A stretch of DNA of 6,724 nt from Clostridia bacterium (GTDB lineage: Bacteria; Bacillota; Clostridia; Oscillospirales; Acutalibacteraceae), in the NCBI GenBank assembly GCA_900755995.1, contig CAAEIM010000027.1:1-6724 (forward strand), read 5' to 3'. Shown in pieces: positions 6,415 to 6,724 of the stretch. Every line of letters begins with the position of its first letter. The first letter of the stretch is position 1. A model generated the notes under the pieces. It saw only the letters and a program-made list of their open reading frames with translations, made no database searches and was not told the origin of the DNA. Position numbers and translations under genes: made by a program.

Positions 6415-6504
6415 TTATTGTGGATTTTTCTCTTTCTTAATTCCATAAATTTTTCTCAAAATAGCCGAAAAGAACTTTGGTTTTTCAATAAGTACAACTT
6501 TCAT
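6415..6504 (-). CDS. spoVM: Stage V sporulation protein M (SpoVM), 29-aa coat-anchoring peptide
   Basis: This gene is short enough to be missed by most gene callers. The 29-aa product lines up without gaps with the 26-aa B. subtilis SpoVM: identical at Met1, Lys2, Ile6, Pro9, Lys10, Phe11, Ile15, Arg17 and Gly21, with basic residues conserved near the end (Lys23-Lys24 here, Arg24-Lys25 in B. subtilis). Pro9 and Ile15 are positions where mutation is known to disturb SpoVM function. From about residue 10 it can form an amphipathic helix, as expected for a peptide that lies in the forespore membrane, senses its positive curvature and recruits SpoIVA. A strong ribosome site, GAGAGGAG, ends six bases before the ATG. 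The gene starts 17 bases after a 47-codon membrane-protein gene and is followed by a terminator. SpoIVA and a SipL-like partner are encoded in the same window, which supports the call. The C-terminal tail is three residues longer than in B. subtilis. Confidence 0.9.
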   Translation of the reverse strand: MKVVLIEKPKFFSAILRKIYGIKKEKNPQ

Positions 6505-6521
6505 AGCAAACTCCTCTCAAA

Positions 6522-6665
6522 TTATCTTCTAACACAAGTAAGGCATACCACGATAAGTGCCGCAGCTGCAACCACAAGCACTAAATCGGAGGGCAGCAAG
6601 CTTGCAGTCAGAAGTCCAAGTCCGAAAAATACAGCCGACTTAAGCCTGTGTGAGTAGCAATTCAC
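6522..6665 (-). CDS. Small hydrophobic protein of unknown function upstream of spoVM
   Basis: This 47-aa ORF starts with GTG (6663-6665), preceded by AGGG at seven bases. Two hydrophobic stretches (about residues 10-24, AVFFGLGLLTASLL, and 28-45, LVLVVAAAALIVVCLTCV) are split by Pro-Ser-Asp and flanked by basic residues (Arg7, Lys9 and a closing Arg-Arg). This suggests a membrane hairpin with both ends inside. I do not recognise a named family. The tight spacing to spoVM (17 bases) and the shared downstream terminator suggest co-transcription and perhaps a role at the forespore membrane, which is inference. The frame stays open upstream to the window edge without an ATG, so a longer protein starting outside cannot be excluded. 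The ribosome site favours the GTG start. Confidence 0.72.
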   Translation of the reverse strand: MNCYSHRLKSAVFFGLGLLTASLLPSDLVLVVAAAALIVVCLTCVRR

Positions 6666-6724
6666 TTTATCACCCTGTATCAGTTTACACAAGATTTTAA
6701 AATATGTGAAAATACAGTTGAAAA

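Noticed and set aside
6418..6657. Plus-strand ORF of 79 codons
   Set aside because: It is the complement of spoVM and the 47-aa gene, has no ribosome site, and has low-complexity, unfamily-like content. The minus-strand genes have clear ribosome sites and, for SpoVM, homology.
6666..6724. Weak promoter in front of the 47-aa gene (TTCAAC, 17 bases, TAAAAT), or a sigma-E site with CATATT and GATACA
   Set aside because: The first pair has a poor -35. In the second the boxes are 19-20 bases apart rather than 13-15 and overlap the ribosome site. The true promoter may lie outside the window.

Overview
The window looks like chromosomal DNA of a spore-forming, anaerobic, low-to-moderate GC Firmicute, most likely a Ruminococcus-type member of the Oscillospirales. 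Three things point there: Clostridia-type spore-coat genes (spoIVA, a sipL-like SPOCS/LysM gene and a 29-codon spoVM), a Na+-pumping decarboxylase operon, and a secreted protein that ends in a type I dockerin like those of gut Ruminococcus polysaccharide-degrading complexes. The species call is inference from gene content only. Every gene found lies on the minus strand, so transcription runs from high to low coordinates.

In transcription order, positions 6665-6415 hold two very small genes that are easily missed. The first encodes a 47-aa hydrophobic protein with a GTG start. The second encodes a 29-aa protein that matches SpoVM, the peptide that marks the forespore surface and anchors SpoIVA. 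A clear intrinsic terminator (6308-6351) follows them. Directly after it lies a sigma-A-type promoter (6278-6306) for a 594-aa exported protein (4460-6244) with a CBM9/DOMON-like N-terminal domain, a Thr/Pro linker, a cohesin-like domain and a C-terminal dockerin. This gene is closed by a second strong terminator (4399-4433). An AT-rich intergenic stretch follows, containing a perfect 8+2+8 palindrome and a candidate sigma-E promoter. Next come sipL-like and spoIVA, which are tightly coupled: the spoIVA Shine-Dalgarno sequence contains the stop codon of the gene before it. Finally, a good sigma-A promoter (1079-1107) drives the gamma and beta subunits of a Na+-translocating decarboxylase; the beta gene runs off the left edge.

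SpoVM, SpoIVA and SipL are known partners in building the basement layer of the spore coat: SpoVM recognises the curved forespore membrane, SpoIVA polymerises on it using ATP, and SipL binds SpoIVA through its LysM domain in Clostridioides difficile. Their presence within about 5.3 kb is the main biological point of the window. The dockerin gene between them is a self-contained transcription unit and probably unrelated to sporulation. The decarboxylase genes belong to energy metabolism.

The left 40 bases need caution: the normally invariant Na+-site aspartate of the beta subunit reads as arginine there, in an abruptly GC-rich stretch at the window edge.
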